Assembly: GCF_005403045.1 (NCBI RefSeq)
Contig: NZ_BJCL01000012.1
Span: 1-64,000 of the forward strand
Length of the DNA stretch: 64,000 nucleotides
DNA from: Pseudaquabacterium pictum
GTDB taxonomy: Bacteria > Pseudomonadota > Gammaproteobacteria > Burkholderiales > Burkholderiaceae_C
Direction of reading: 5' to 3'
The translations under genes and the position numbers were made by a program. The notes under the pieces were generated by a model. The model was given only the letters and a program-made list of their open reading frames with translations. It had not been told where the DNA came from and searched no databases. Within the stretch, counting starts at the first letter, position 1, and every line of letters begins with the position of its first letter. This document shows positions 17,435 through 26,430 of the stretch, one piece after another.

Positions 17435-18901
17435 TCAGGGCCCCACCTGGCCGAACGCCACCTGCCAGGTGGCCGAGGCCACCGGCCGCGCGCCGCCGCC
17501 ACCCGATCCGGCCAGCGCACCCAGGCCGATGCGCAGGCGCTGCGTGCCGTCGCCCAGCGGCAGCGCCGCCCAGCCCTGGGCCAGGGCCACCGCGCCGGCC
17601 GCGCCGCGCACGCCACCGCCGCCGGCACCGCCGGCCAGCAGTTCGGCGCCCAGCTGCCAGCGTGCCGGCCCGGCGGCCGTGGCCACGCCGGCGCCCACCA
17701 GGCCGATGGAGTAGCCGCCGGCATTGCCGCCCAGCGCGCTGTGGGCCTGGCCGGTCAGGTAGGTGTGCGGGCTGGTCCAGCGTTCCAGCACCAGGCTGGC
17801 GGCTTGCAGGCTCTGGCGGCTGCCGTCGGCGCGCGGTACCTGGGCGGCATGCAGCAGGCCGCCGCCCCAGGTGGTGCGCACCACCGTGCCGGCGCGGCCC
17901 GGGCTGCCCGGTCGGGCCAGCGGTTCCAGGTCCATGGCCAGCCACAGCTCGCGCCGCTCGGCCTTCATCGCCGGCGTGCGGCCCTGGGTGCGGCCCCAGG
18001 CGCCACCGATCTGCCAGCCCGGTGCCAGATCCCAGGCCAAGGTTGCATCGGCGCGCAGCAGGCTGCCGCCGCCTGTCAGCACGGCGCCACCGCCGCCCAG
18101 GCCGGCCGCGCCGCGCAGTCCCAGCTTCAGGGACGGCAACGGCCGCCAGCCCAGGCCGGCATGGGCCAGGATCTCCATGTAGCCGGCGGCGCGGCCCTGG
18201 GCGGCCGCGGCGGCTTCCAGGCCCCAGCTGCCGTCCAGGCCGTCGAAGTGGCGCTCCAGCCGGGCGCCCACCAACTGGAACGGCGCGGTGCCACCGCCAT
18301 CGCCGCGTGGCTGGTGACGGGCCACGGTCAGCGCAAACTGGTCCAGACCCAGGCCGCTGCGCTGGGGCGCGGCCCGGCGCTGGCCGACAGCGGCCACCGG
18401 CAGGCGGTCGAAGGTGCCGGTCCAGCCCAGCACCAGGCCGGCCTGCCGGCTGCGGATCTCGGTGCCTGGGAACTGCACCTGCGACAGCGTCAACCCCGCT
18501 TGCAGCGGCCCCCACTGGCGCACCAGGCCCAGCGCGGCGCGCAGCATCAGGCCGTCGCCCACCGGCGCACCGGCGCCGCCGCCGCCGCCGGCCGACAGGC
18601 TGCTGGCCAGGTGCAGGCCGCCGCCCAGCGGCCACTGGTGCTGCACCGCCAGACCGCCGACGAAGAAGCCGCCGCGCGCGCCGGTGGCCGCGCCATGCAC
18701 CACCGGGCCCAGCCACCATGCGCCGCCGACGTTGAACAGCAGCTGGCCCGTGGCCAGGCCCATGCGCTCCTGGCCGGGCAGGCGGATGCGTTCCACGCCC
18801 AGGCTGGCCTGCACCGGCAGCGGCGCATCGGGCGTCTCCGCTGCCATGGCCACCTGGGCAGCCATGGCCAGCAGCCCGGTGGTGATGCGCCGGCGGCTCA
18901 T
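17435..18901 (-). CDS. Putative outer-membrane beta-barrel protein, unknown function
   Basis: A 488-residue protein with a Sec signal (MSRRRITTGLLAMAAQVAMAAE) followed by Gly-rich alternating hydrophobic strands and loops, for example GMEILAHAGLGWRPL-like patterns and a C-terminal WQVAFGQVGP. The composition, lack of helices and aromatic strand ends suggest an outer-membrane barrel, though the last residue is not the usual Phe. I recognise no family. The ATGA overlap with the upstream AEC transporter gene shows translational coupling, so the two probably act on the same compound across the two membranes. Longer frames upstream are just the shadow of the AEC gene. Confidence 0.6.
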   Translation of the reverse strand: MSRRRITTGLLAMAAQVAMAAETPDAPLPVQASLGVERIRLPGQERMGLATGQLLFNVGGAWWLGPVVHGAATGARGGFFVGGLAVQHQWPLGGGLHLASSLSAGGGGGAGAPVGDGLMLRAALGLVRQWGPLQAGLTLSQVQFPGTEIRSRQAGLVLGWTGTFDRLPVAAVGQRRAAPQRSGLGLDQFALTVARHQPRGDGGGTAPFQLVGARLERHFDGLDGSWGLEAAAAAQGRAAGYMEILAHAGLGWRPLPSLKLGLRGAAGLGGGGAVLTGGGSLLRADATLAWDLAPGWQIGGAWGRTQGRTPAMKAERRELWLAMDLEPLARPGSPGRAGTVVRTTWGGGLLHAAQVPRADGSRQSLQAASLVLERWTSPHTYLTGQAHSALGGNAGGYSIGLVGAGVATAAGPARWQLGAELLAGGAGGGGVRGAAGAVALAQGWAALPLGDGTQRLRIGLGALAGSGGGGARPVASATWQVAFGQVGP

Positions 18902-19800
18902 CGCAGCCATCCCAGGGCCAGCAGCGCGGCCGGCAGCCCGACCATCGCCAGCAGTGTCGACACCGTGACCAGCCCGGCCACGTAGGCGCCGTTGCCGCCC
19001 ATGCGGGCGGCCAGCACATAGGCGCTGGCGGCCGTGGGCATGGCGGCAAAGGCCACGATCACCGCCTGCTGGGCCGGCGGCAACTGCAGCCACAGCACCA
19101 GGGCGATGCCCACCACCGGCAGCACCAGGTGGCGGATGGACATCAGGCCGGCGGCCAGCCACGGTGCCTCGCGCAGGGCGCCGAAGCGCAGACCGGCGCC
19201 CACCGCCATCAGGCCCAGCGGCAAGGCCGCCGCGCCGATGCGCGACAGCGTGGTGCCCGCCAGCTCGGGCAGCCGCACGCCGGCCAGGTTGCAGGCCAGG
19301 CCCGACAGCGTGGCCAGGATCAGCGGGTTGCGCGCCAGCTCCTTCAGGTAGCCCTGCCCGCCCTGGCGGGCCAGCGGCCACACCGCCGCCACGTTGCACA
19401 CCGGCACGCACACCGCCATCAGCAGCGCCTGCCAGGCCACGCCCGGCGCACCGGCCAGCCGTTCGGACAGCGCCAGGGCCACATAGCTGTTGAAGCGGAA
19501 GGCGGTCTGCGCGCCGCTGGCGTGGGTCATCGGGTCGACACCTGGCGCGCGGCCCAGCGCGTAGGCCAGCACGATGCCGGTGCCCACCACCGCCAGCCCC
19601 ACGCCGCCCAGCGACACGATCTCGGCCGGCCGGATCGGATTGCGCACAATCGCCTGGAACAACAGGCAGGGGAACAGCAGGTAATACACCAGGCGCTCGG
19701 CACTGTCCCAGACCGGGCGGTCCAGGGCGGTGTAGCGGCAGATCAGGTAGCCCAGCGCGATCAGCGCAAAGTCGGGCAGCAGCAGCAGCAAGTCAGGCAT
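18898..19800 (-). CDS. AEC-family (auxin efflux carrier-like) transporter
   Basis: A 300-residue membrane protein with about ten hydrophobic helices in the AEC pattern: an N-terminal LLLLPDFALIALGYLICRY, an ALDRPVWDSAERLVYYLLFPCLLFQAI segment, NPLILATLSGLACNLAGVRLP and a C-terminal AAMPTAASAYVLAARMGGNGAYVAGLVT. The family exports or takes up organic acids such as malonate, malate and auxin. It forms a two-gene operon with the barrel-like protein (4-bp overlap). The gene is divergent from the Bug-type binding protein with a gap of about 90 bp. Confidence 0.87.
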   Translation of the reverse strand: MPDLLLLLPDFALIALGYLICRYTALDRPVWDSAERLVYYLLFPCLLFQAIVRNPIRPAEIVSLGGVGLAVVGTGIVLAYALGRAPGVDPMTHASGAQTAFRFNSYVALALSERLAGAPGVAWQALLMAVCVPVCNVAAVWPLARQGGQGYLKELARNPLILATLSGLACNLAGVRLPELAGTTLSRIGAAALPLGLMAVGAGLRFGALREAPWLAAGLMSIRHLVLPVVGIALVLWLQLPPAQQAVIVAFAAMPTAASAYVLAARMGGNGAYVAGLVTVSTLLAMVGLPAALLALGWLR

Positions 19801-19889
19801 GCGGCAGTGTGCCAGCCGTCACGCGGCCGGCCCTGGGCAGCCGGGCACAATGACCGCCGTTCCGTGCAGACACCCAGGAGACACCCGGC

Positions 19890-20873
19890 ATGACCTCTCG
19901 CCTGACCATGACCCTGAAGCGTTCCACCTTGCTGCTGGCCCTGGCCGCGGCCCCGTTGGCCGCGCTGGCCCAGGCCTACCCGGCCAAGCCGGTGCGCCTG
20001 GTGGTGCCCTTCGCCCCCGGCGGCACCACCGACATCATTGCCCGCGTGCTGGCCGAGAAGATCGGCCCGGCCCTGGGCCAGACCATGGTGGTGGAGAACA
20101 AGGCCGGCGGCGGCGGCTCGGTGGGCGCCACCGAGACCGCCCGCGCCACGCCCGACGGCTATGCCCTGGGCATGGCCACGGTGAGCACCACGGCCGCCAA
20201 CCCGGCCATCAACCCGAAGATCGCCTACAACCCGCTGACCGACTTCACGCCGATCACCAACGTGGCGGCCACGCCCAACGTCATCGCGGTGCATCCCAGC
20301 TTCCCGGCGCGCGACTACAAGGGCTTCCTGGCCGAGCTGAAGAAGAGCCCGGGCAAGTACAGCTTTGCCAGCTCGGGCACCGGCGGCATCGGCCACCTGC
20401 AGATGGAGCTGTTCAAGAGCCTGTCGGGCACCTTCGTCACCCACATCCCCTACCGCGGCGCCGGCCCGGCGCTGAACGACACCGTGGCCGGCCAGGTGCC
20501 GATCATCTTCGACAACATGCCCTCGGCGCTGCCCTTCATCAAGGAGGGCCGGCTGATCGCCATCGTGGTGGCCGCGCCGCAGCGCCTGACCCAGCTGCCC
20601 AACGTGCCCACCTTCAAGGAAGTCGGCCTGGAGCCGGTCAACCGCATGGCCTACTACGGCATCTACGGCCCCAAGGGCCTGCCGAAGGAGGTGGTCGACA
20701 AGGTGCATGCCGCCGTCAAGACCACGGTGGCGCTGCCCGATGTGCGCGCCCGCATCGAAGGCACGGGCTCGCTGGTGGTGGCCAATGCGCCGGCCGAGTT
20801 CGGCGCCCAGATCGCCGCCGAGTTCGACGTCTACAAGAAGGTGGTGGCGGCGCAGAAGCTGTCGCTGGACTGA
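19890..20873 (+). CDS. Bug-family tripartite tricarboxylate transporter binding protein
   Basis: A 327-residue periplasmic binding protein with a signal peptide (to ALAQA, residue about 29) and family landmarks: [74 protein letters not shown] and the [17 protein letters not shown] segment. Bug proteins bind carboxylates and small aromatics. No TctA/TctB membrane genes are nearby, so it is an orphan, which is common in Burkholderiales. ACCCAGGAGACAC upstream supplies the ribosome-binding site. A link to the nicotinate island is possible only by position. Confidence 0.92.
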   Translation: MTSRLTMTLKRSTLLLALAAAPLAALAQAYPAKPVRLVVPFAPGGTTDIIARVLAEKIGPALGQTMVVENKAGGGGSVGATETARATPDGYALGMATVSTTAANPAINPKIAYNPLTDFTPITNVAATPNVIAVHPSFPARDYKGFLAELKKSPGKYSFASSGTGGIGHLQMELFKSLSGTFVTHIPYRGAGPALNDTVAGQVPIIFDNMPSALPFIKEGRLIAIVVAAPQRLTQLPNVPTFKEVGLEPVNRMAYYGIYGPKGLPKEVVDKVHAAVKTTVALPDVRARIEGTGSLVVANAPAEFGAQIAAEFDVYKKVVAAQKLSLD

Positions 20874-20895
20874 GCCTCCGGCCCGGCCGCCCGCC

Positions 20896-21822
20896 ATGCC
20901 GCTGGACGAGCCCGGCCCGGTGCCGCTGCCGGCGGCCAGCCGGGCCGTGCTGCAGCGCTTCGTCGACGCGCTGTGGATCGAGGACGGCCTGGCGAAGCTG
21001 ACGCTGGAGGCCTACCGGCGCGACCTGACGCTGTACGCCCACTGGCTGGCCGACCGCAGCGGCCGCGCCATCACCAGCAGCAGCGAGAGCGACCTGCTGG
21101 CCTACATCGCCCACCGCCATGCCGGCACCCGCGCCACCACCGCCAACCGGCGGCTGACGGTGTTCAAGCGCTTCTTCCGCTGGGCACTGCGCGAACGGCT
21201 GGTGACGGAGGATGCCACCCTGCGCCTGGGCCATGCCCGCCAGCCGCTGCGCGTGCCCCAGGTGCTGAGCGAGGCCCAGGTGGAAGCGCTGCTGGCCGCG
21301 CCCGACGTGGCCACGCCGCTGGGCCTGCGCGACCGCGCCATGCTGGAGCTGCTGTACGCCAGCGGCCTGCGGGTGAGCGAGCTGGTGACGATTGCCAGCG
21401 TGCGGGTGGACCTGCGCGCCGGCGTGCTGCGGGTGGTGGGCAAGGGCAGCAAGGAGCGCCTGGTGCCCTTTGGTGCCGAGGCGCAGGACTGGATCACCCG
21501 CTACCTGGCCGAAGGGCGTGCGGCCATCCTGGCCGGCCAGCAGAGCGATGCCCTGTTCGTCACCGCCCGCGGCGCGGCGATGACGCGGCAGATGTTCTGG
21601 GCCCTGGTCAAGCGCCATGCGGCGACCGCCGGCATCACCGCGCCGCTGTCACCGCACACCCTGCGCCATGCTTTCGCCACCCACCTGCTGAACCACGGCG
21701 CCGACCTGCGCGCGGTGCAGCTGCTGCTGGGCCACGCCGACATCTCCACCACCACCATCTACACCCATGTGGCGCGCGAGCGGCTGCGCGCGCTGCATGC
21801 GGCGCACCATCCGCGTGGCTGA
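20896..21822 (+). CDS. xerD: Tyrosine recombinase XerD
   Basis: A 308-residue site-specific recombinase that with XerC resolves chromosome dimers at dif. The N-terminal SAM-like domain (LQRFVDALWIEDGLAKLTLEAYRRDL) is complete. The catalytic domain keeps the Arg in YASGLRVSEL, the Lys in GKGSKERLVP, the H-x-x-R in SPHTLRHAFATHLLNHGADLRAVQ, the His in LLGHADISTT and the nucleophile Tyr in TIYTHVARERL. Length and motifs match housekeeping XerD, so I do not regard it as a phage integrase. The start at 20896 (MPLDEPG) is 22 bp after the Bug gene stop. A stem-loop follows the stop. Confidence 0.93.
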   Translation: MPLDEPGPVPLPAASRAVLQRFVDALWIEDGLAKLTLEAYRRDLTLYAHWLADRSGRAITSSSESDLLAYIAHRHAGTRATTANRRLTVFKRFFRWALRERLVTEDATLRLGHARQPLRVPQVLSEAQVEALLAAPDVATPLGLRDRAMLELLYASGLRVSELVTIASVRVDLRAGVLRVVGKGSKERLVPFGAEAQDWITRYLAEGRAAILAGQQSDALFVTARGAAMTRQMFWALVKRHAATAGITAPLSPHTLRHAFATHLLNHGADLRAVQLLLGHADISTTTIYTHVARERLRALHAAHHPRG

Positions 21823-21830
21823 GCCTGGAC

Positions 21831-21858
21831 GCATGACAGGACCTGCGTCCTGGCATGC
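21831..21858. terminator. Stem-loop between convergent xerD and the dehydrogenase gene
   Basis: GCATGACAGGAC (21831-21842), loop CTGC, then GTCCTGGCATGC (21847-21858). This is a 12-bp stem with one mismatch and a 4-base loop, 8 bp after the xerD stop. No U-run follows on either strand, so it may mark a Rho-dependent or RNA-stabilising end for both converging transcripts. Confidence 0.45.
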
Positions 21859-21902
21859 GCCTGGCGAAGCGGCGGAGCTCTGCGACGCCGTGGGAGAGCG
21901 GC

Positions 21903-24110
21903 TCAGGGCGCCGCGCTGATGCGGTAGATGGCGTTGTCGGTGAGGGAGACGACGTAGAGGCTGCCGTCCGGGCCTTGCTGGATGTCGGTGACCGTGCCGA
22001 AGCCGCGCCCGATGACCATGGTCTCGGTCTCGGTGCCCTCGAATTTCTGGGCGCGGAACTGGTTGTCGATCACCTTGTCGGCCAGGCGCGGGTCGGCGCT
22101 GGTGTCCACGCCCAGGCGGTCGGCCGTGAGCCGCAGGCGGTACAGGCTGCCGCCATTGGCGCCCACCGCCTGGAAGGCGCGTGCCGAGCCGAACCAGAAC
22201 GTGCCGTTGTAGGCCGGGCCCAGCCCATTGCCGTCGACAAAGGCAGCGCCCGACGGGCCGATCTCGTAGCGTGCGCTCAGCTCCGGATCCTTGTAGACAG
22301 CCCCGGGCAGCATGAACAGCCGCGATCCCGCGGCCGCCGGCGTGTAGGACGCCCGGGTCGGCGGGTAGCGCCGCTGCTGCAGCGCCAGGCCGAACTGCGT
22401 GGCCTCGATGGTGCGCCAGTCGCGGATGCGGCTGATCGGGCCGGCGAACTGGATCCAGCCGCCGTTCATGCCGGGCACCAGGCGGTTGATCTCGGAGTAG
22501 GCGTCGTCGGCGTTCTCGGTCAGCCACAGGTAGCCGGTCAGCGGGTCGAAGGCCATGCCGAAGCCGTTGCGGTGGCCGTAGGAGTACAGCTTCTGGATGT
22601 TGGCGCCGACCTCGCCGCCCAGGCTGGCACCCACCCCGAAGAACGGGTTGTCGGGGGGTGTGGTGCCGTCGGTGTTGAGCCGCAGCACCACGCCGGCCAG
22701 GTGGTTGTCGTCGGGCGACGGACCACCGAAGGTGTCGTCCACGAAGGGCGCCACCAGGAAGGGACCGTTGACCAGGTTCTGCAGCCAGCCGCGGCGGCCC
22801 TGGTCGCCGAAGAAGATGTAGAGCTTGCCGTCCGGGCCGATGCGCACCGTGCCGCCGTTGTGGTTGCCCTGGGGGTTGGCATTGGCGGTGGTGGTGGGCT
22901 GGCCCGGCACCGTGGTGTTGTCGGTCTGCAGCGACCGCAGCTTGATGATGTTCTGCCCGAAGGTCAGCGCATTGCCGTCCCAGATGAACATGTCCACCCG
23001 GTTGCCCCGCAGCGGCACGTTCAGCACCACCGGGTTGTCGGCCCCGGTGCTGCTTTCGGTCCAGAAGATGTACACCCGGCCGTTGGCCGAGAACTGCGGG
23101 TCCAGCGCCATGCTCAGCAGGCCGCGTTCGGATGCGGAATTCACTGCCAGGTCCAGCACCGGCGTGGGCAGCAGCGTGCCATTGAGCACCCGCTTGACCT
23201 GGCCCGAGGCCTTCTCGAGCACCAGATAGTCGTTGCGGCCGATGAACACCATGCCGATGGGCTGGCTGACGCCGGTGCCGAGCACCGTGGTCACCTGGAG
23301 CGACGGGTCCAGCAGCGTCAGCGGGGTGGTGTCGGCCAGTGCCGGCCCGGTCAGGCAGGCGGCCACGGCTGCTCCGGCCAGCGCACGGCGCCGCCGGGTG
23401 GCGGCCAGGCCGAGCAGCGCCAGGCCGGCCAGCGTCCAGCTGGCGGGCTCGGGCACCGGCTTGCCCGCGTCCACGAAGCGCACGTTGTCCACGCCCATCT
23501 GGAATTCACCCAGGTTGTCGGTCTCGGCGAAGCGCAGCCGCAGCGACTGGCCGGCATAGGTGGTCATCAGGCTGCTGACATCGACGCTGAAGCTGACATA
23601 GCCGTCGGGCAGGGCCGCGCCATTGGGCGTCTGGTAGAGGTTGAGCAGCACATCGGTGGTCGACACGCTGAAGTCATCGGCGACGCTGTCGAGCAGGATG
23701 TCGATGCGGGCCTGCTGGTTCGGCGCGCCGCTGAAATCCAGTGTGTCCGGACTCGGCACGACCGGCACTGACCAGAAGCTCTTCAGCAGCAGGTCGAACT
23801 TCAACAGCACGTTGGTGCCGGAGGCCGTGAAGCGTTGCCACAACAGGTGGGCGCCCGGGTCGCCGGCGGAATCCGACATGGCCGCCTGGGTGCCTTCGGT
23901 GGGGGCCGCGACCGTGGTGCCGCTCAGGGGGCTGGTGGTGCCGGTCTGGACGCCGAAGCTGCCGCCGTTCACATCGGCGGTCGACCAGCCATTCAGCCCG
24001 CTCTCGAAGCCGCCGTTGGTGAGGACCGGTGTGGCGCCGGCGGGCAGGGCCAGTCCGATGGCCGTGGCCAGCGTGGCGGCCGACAGGGTGACGCGGTGCA
24101 AGGTCTGCAT
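21903..24110 (-). CDS. PEP-CTERM protein fused to a PQQ-dependent sugar-dehydrogenase-like domain
   Basis: A 735-residue protein made of what look like two complete proteins. Residues 1-26 are a signal peptide, and about 27-215 form a jelly-roll domain (NGGFESGLNGWSTAD, ending VDNVRFVDAG). Residues 219-242 are a full PEP-CTERM sorting signal (VPEPASW, hydrophobic helix, RRRR). It does not stop there: a second signal-like stretch (to about 262, GPALA) leads into a GSDH-type six-bladed propeller (263-735). That propeller keeps the probable catalytic His in NHNGGTVRIGPDG, SYGHRNGFGMAFDP, and ERGLLSMALDPQF. ATG 24110 has GGAGGAG upstream. PEP-CTERM proteins are processed by an exosortase/archaeosortase-type system. 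None is in the window. Confidence 0.85.
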   Translation of the reverse strand: MQTLHRVTLSAATLATAIGLALPAGATPVLTNGGFESGLNGWSTADVNGGSFGVQTGTTSPLSGTTVAAPTEGTQAAMSDSAGDPGAHLLWQRFTASGTNVLLKFDLLLKSFWSVPVVPSPDTLDFSGAPNQQARIDILLDSVADDFSVSTTDVLLNLYQTPNGAALPDGYVSFSVDVSSLMTTYAGQSLRLRFAETDNLGEFQMGVDNVRFVDAGKPVPEPASWTLAGLALLGLAATRRRRALAGAAVAACLTGPALADTTPLTLLDPSLQVTTVLGTGVSQPIGMVFIGRNDYLVLEKASGQVKRVLNGTLLPTPVLDLAVNSASERGLLSMALDPQFSANGRVYIFWTESSTGADNPVVLNVPLRGNRVDMFIWDGNALTFGQNIIKLRSLQTDNTTVPGQPTTTANANPQGNHNGGTVRIGPDGKLYIFFGDQGRRGWLQNLVNGPFLVAPFVDDTFGGPSPDDNHLAGVVLRLNTDGTTPPDNPFFGVGASLGGEVGANIQKLYSYGHRNGFGMAFDPLTGYLWLTENADDAYSEINRLVPGMNGGWIQFAGPISRIRDWRTIEATQFGLALQQRRYPPTRASYTPAAAGSRLFMLPGAVYKDPELSARYEIGPSGAAFVDGNGLGPAYNGTFWFGSARAFQAVGANGGSLYRLRLTADRLGVDTSADPRLADKVIDNQFRAQKFEGTETETMVIGRGFGTVTDIQQGPDGSLYVVSLTDNAIYRISAAP

Positions 24111-24127
24111 GGCAAGGCTCCTCCAGG

Positions 24128-24150
24128 GCGTGCCTGGCAATGTGGCACGC
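24128..24150. promoter_or_regulatory. Leader hairpin upstream of the PEP-CTERM fusion gene
   Basis: GCGTGCC (24128-24134) and GGCACGC (24144-24150) form a perfect 7-bp stem with a 9-base loop, just outside the GGAGGAG ribosome-binding site (about 24118-24124) of the leftward gene. It could modulate translation or be a protein-binding palindrome. I see no experimental parallel. Confidence 0.3.
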
Positions 24151-24225
24151 GAGGCCGCCACCGGTCCATACCCCCCCAGTTTGCAGACCCTGTCCGCGGG
24201 GCGGGAGAACCCGCACCCGAGCGGA

Positions 24226-26430
24226 TCAGTCCGCCGCTGGCGCGCCCGGCTGACCGGCCAGCACCTGGCGCTGCCATCGGCACAGGCCGGCCAGGCCCGG
24301 CTGCTGCTGGAGGACATCCAGCAGTGCATGGGCCTCGACCGGCCGGCCGGCCTGCACGGCCGCCAGCAGCTGCGCCCAACGGGTCGCCACCCCGCCCGCA
24401 TCGGCCGGCCCCTGCGGTGGCGGCGCCAGCGGCGCCCAGGCCGGCAGGCCGGTGGCGCGGCCGCGCACCGGCAGGGTGCCCAGGGGCAGGCAGGGCGCGT
24501 CGCCCAGCGCGGTTTGCGTGGCCTCGCCCACCACCAGCCCGAGACCGTAGCGGCTGCTGAAGGCCTGCAGGCGGGCAGCCAGGTTCACCACGTCGCCCAT
24601 CACCGTGTAGGCACGGCGGTGGCGCGAACCCATGTCGCCCACCACCACCACGCCGGTGTTGATGCCGATGTTCAGCTGCAGTGCAGGCCAGCCGCGCGCG
24701 GCCAGCTCGGCGTGGATCTGCGGGAGCCGGGCCTGCATCGCCAGCGCGGCATCCACCGCATGGCGGGCATGGGCGGGGTCGTCCAGCGGCGCGCCCCAGA
24801 AGGCCATCACCGCATCGCCGATGTACTTGTCCAGCGTGCCGCGGTGGGCGCGCACCACGTCGGTCAGGTGCGAGAACAGCAGGTTCATCATCGCGCCCAG
24901 CTCGGCCGGCGGCATGCGCTCGGCCACCGCGGAGAAGCCCGAGACATCGGCGAACAGCACCGTCAGCTCGGCGCTGCGGCTGCCCATGGTGTGCCGCTCG
25001 GGCGCCAGGCTCATCTCGTCAACCAGCTCGGGCGGCACGTACTGGCCGAACAGCTGGGCCAGCTGCCGCCGCGCGCCGGTGGCCCGCCGGTAGGCCAGCA
25101 CGCCGTGCAGCACCAGCAGCAGCGGCGGCACCAGCAGGCTGGCGGCCAGCGGCAGCACCCAGCCCTGCTGCGACCAGGCCCACAGGTTCAAAGCCACCGT
25201 GCCGGCCACCAGGCCGGCCGCCAGCAGGCAGCCCTGCCACAACGGCCGCCGCGGCAGCTGCCACAGCAGCACGGCCGCCAGCAGCGCCAGACCCGCCACC
25301 TGCATCGCCGGCGCCCAGGCCGGCACCACGGCCACCCGCTGCTGCAGCATCCCCGACAGCAACTCGGCATGCACCAGGGTCCCGAGCATGGCGTCGTCCA
25401 CCGGCGTGCGGTGCTGGTCGATCAGGCCCGGGGCGCTGACGCCCACCAGCACCGCCTTGCCGCGCAGTGCATCGGCCGGCAGCCGGCCGGCCAGCAGATC
25501 AGCGGCCGACACCCGGGTGCTGGGCACCGCGCTGAACGGCACCAGGGCCTGGGCCTGCGCATCCACCGGCACCCGCAGTGCACCGGCCGCGCCGCGCAAG
25601 TGCAGGGCGCGCAGCGGGCCGTCGGCCGGCTCCAGCGACAGCGCGGCCAGTGCGCCGGGCCCGCCCAGCAGCACCCGGGCCATGGCCAGCGACAGCGTGG
25701 GCTGCACGCCTTGCTGGTGCTGCACCAGCAATGGCACCCGGCGCACGGTGCCATCGCTGTCCAGGCTGGCGTTCAGGTGACCGCCGCCCAGCGTGGCGGC
25801 CTGCTGCAGCTGGGCCAGGTTGCCACCATGGCCGACCCAGGCCGGCAGCGACGCGGCGGCGGGGCCCAGCATGGCCACCGGCAGCAGCGGCGTCGGCAGC
25901 GCGCCCACCTGCGCAGCGCCGGCCTCGTTGGACAGGTGGAAGCCCAGCACCACCGGCAGCCGCTGCAGTGCCGCGGCGAGCTGGCCATCGTCGTCCAGCT
26001 GTGGCCGCAGCGTCTGCCAGGCGGCCTGGAAGCCGGCGTCATCACGCAGCGCGCCCTGGGCCAGCCGGTCCACCGCCGCCAGACCGGAGCTCTGGTCGGG
26101 CTGGGCCAGCACCAGGTCCAGCCCGACCAGGCGGGCACCGCCGTCCTGCACGGCAGCCTGCAGCAGCGCTGCCAGCTGCCGACGCGGCCAGGGCCAACGG
26201 CCATGGTCCGCCAGCGCGCGCTCGTCGATGTCGACCACCACCACCTGGGCATCGGCCTGGGGCGGTGCCAGCATCCGCAGGCGCGCGTCGTACAGGCTGT
26301 CGTCCAGCGCCTGCAGCGGCGAACCTGGCCACCAGGCCAGGGCGATCACCAGCAGCACCAGGGCGGCGCCCCAGCGCAGGCCGGATGTGCCGGCCGCTGC
26401 GGACAGCTCAGCGGATCTTGATCTCGACAC
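24226..26430 (-). CDS. CHASE2-domain class III adenylate/guanylate cyclase
   Basis: A membrane cyclase of about 734 residues. One N-terminal helix (WGAALVLLVIALAWW) leads to an extracytoplasmic CHASE2 sensor (about 40-340, with QALDDSLYDARLRMLAPP and VVVVDIDERALADHGRWPWPR). Three helices follow (about 372-445), then the catalytic domain (about 490-670): metal aspartates in TVLFADVSGFSAVAERM and GDAVMAFWGAP, and the NTP-contact Asn/Arg in YTVMGDVVNLAARLQAF. It should make cAMP in response to an outside signal. Upstream in-frame sequence belongs to ompA, so I chose GTG 26430 (MSRSRSAELS), which gives a 23-bp overlap with the OmpA gene. The start is uncertain by a few codons. It is the third gene of a FecR-OmpA-cyclase operon. 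Confidence 0.85.
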   Translation of the reverse strand: MSRSRSAELSAAAGTSGLRWGAALVLLVIALAWWPGSPLQALDDSLYDARLRMLAPPQADAQVVVVDIDERALADHGRWPWPRRQLAALLQAAVQDGGARLVGLDLVLAQPDQSSGLAAVDRLAQGALRDDAGFQAAWQTLRPQLDDDGQLAAALQRLPVVLGFHLSNEAGAAQVGALPTPLLPVAMLGPAAASLPAWVGHGGNLAQLQQAATLGGGHLNASLDSDGTVRRVPLLVQHQQGVQPTLSLAMARVLLGGPGALAALSLEPADGPLRALHLRGAAGALRVPVDAQAQALVPFSAVPSTRVSAADLLAGRLPADALRGKAVLVGVSAPGLIDQHRTPVDDAMLGTLVHAELLSGMLQQRVAVVPAWAPAMQVAGLALLAAVLLWQLPRRPLWQGCLLAAGLVAGTVALNLWAWSQQGWVLPLAASLLVPPLLLVLHGVLAYRRATGARRQLAQLFGQYVPPELVDEMSLAPERHTMGSRSAELTVLFADVSGFSAVAERMPPAELGAMMNLLFSHLTDVVRAHRGTLDKYIGDAVMAFWGAPLDDPAHARHAVDAALAMQARLPQIHAELAARGWPALQLNIGINTGVVVVGDMGSRHRRAYTVMGDVVNLAARLQAFSSRYGLGLVVGEATQTALGDAPCLPLGTLPVRGRATGLPAWAPLAPPPQGPADAGGVATRWAQLLAAVQAGRPVEAHALLDVLQQQPGLAGLCRWQRQVLAGQPGAPAAD

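Noticed and set aside
20896-21822. Tyrosine recombinase as evidence of an integrated mobile island
   Set aside because: Length, complete XerD-type motifs and the absence of att-like direct repeats, a tRNA or phage genes nearby fit housekeeping XerD better.
24111-24225. Sigma-54 promoter for the PEP-CTERM fusion gene
   Set aside because: The region has TGGC and TGCC fragments, but no arrangement keeps both the -24 GG and -12 GC elements with the required spacing.
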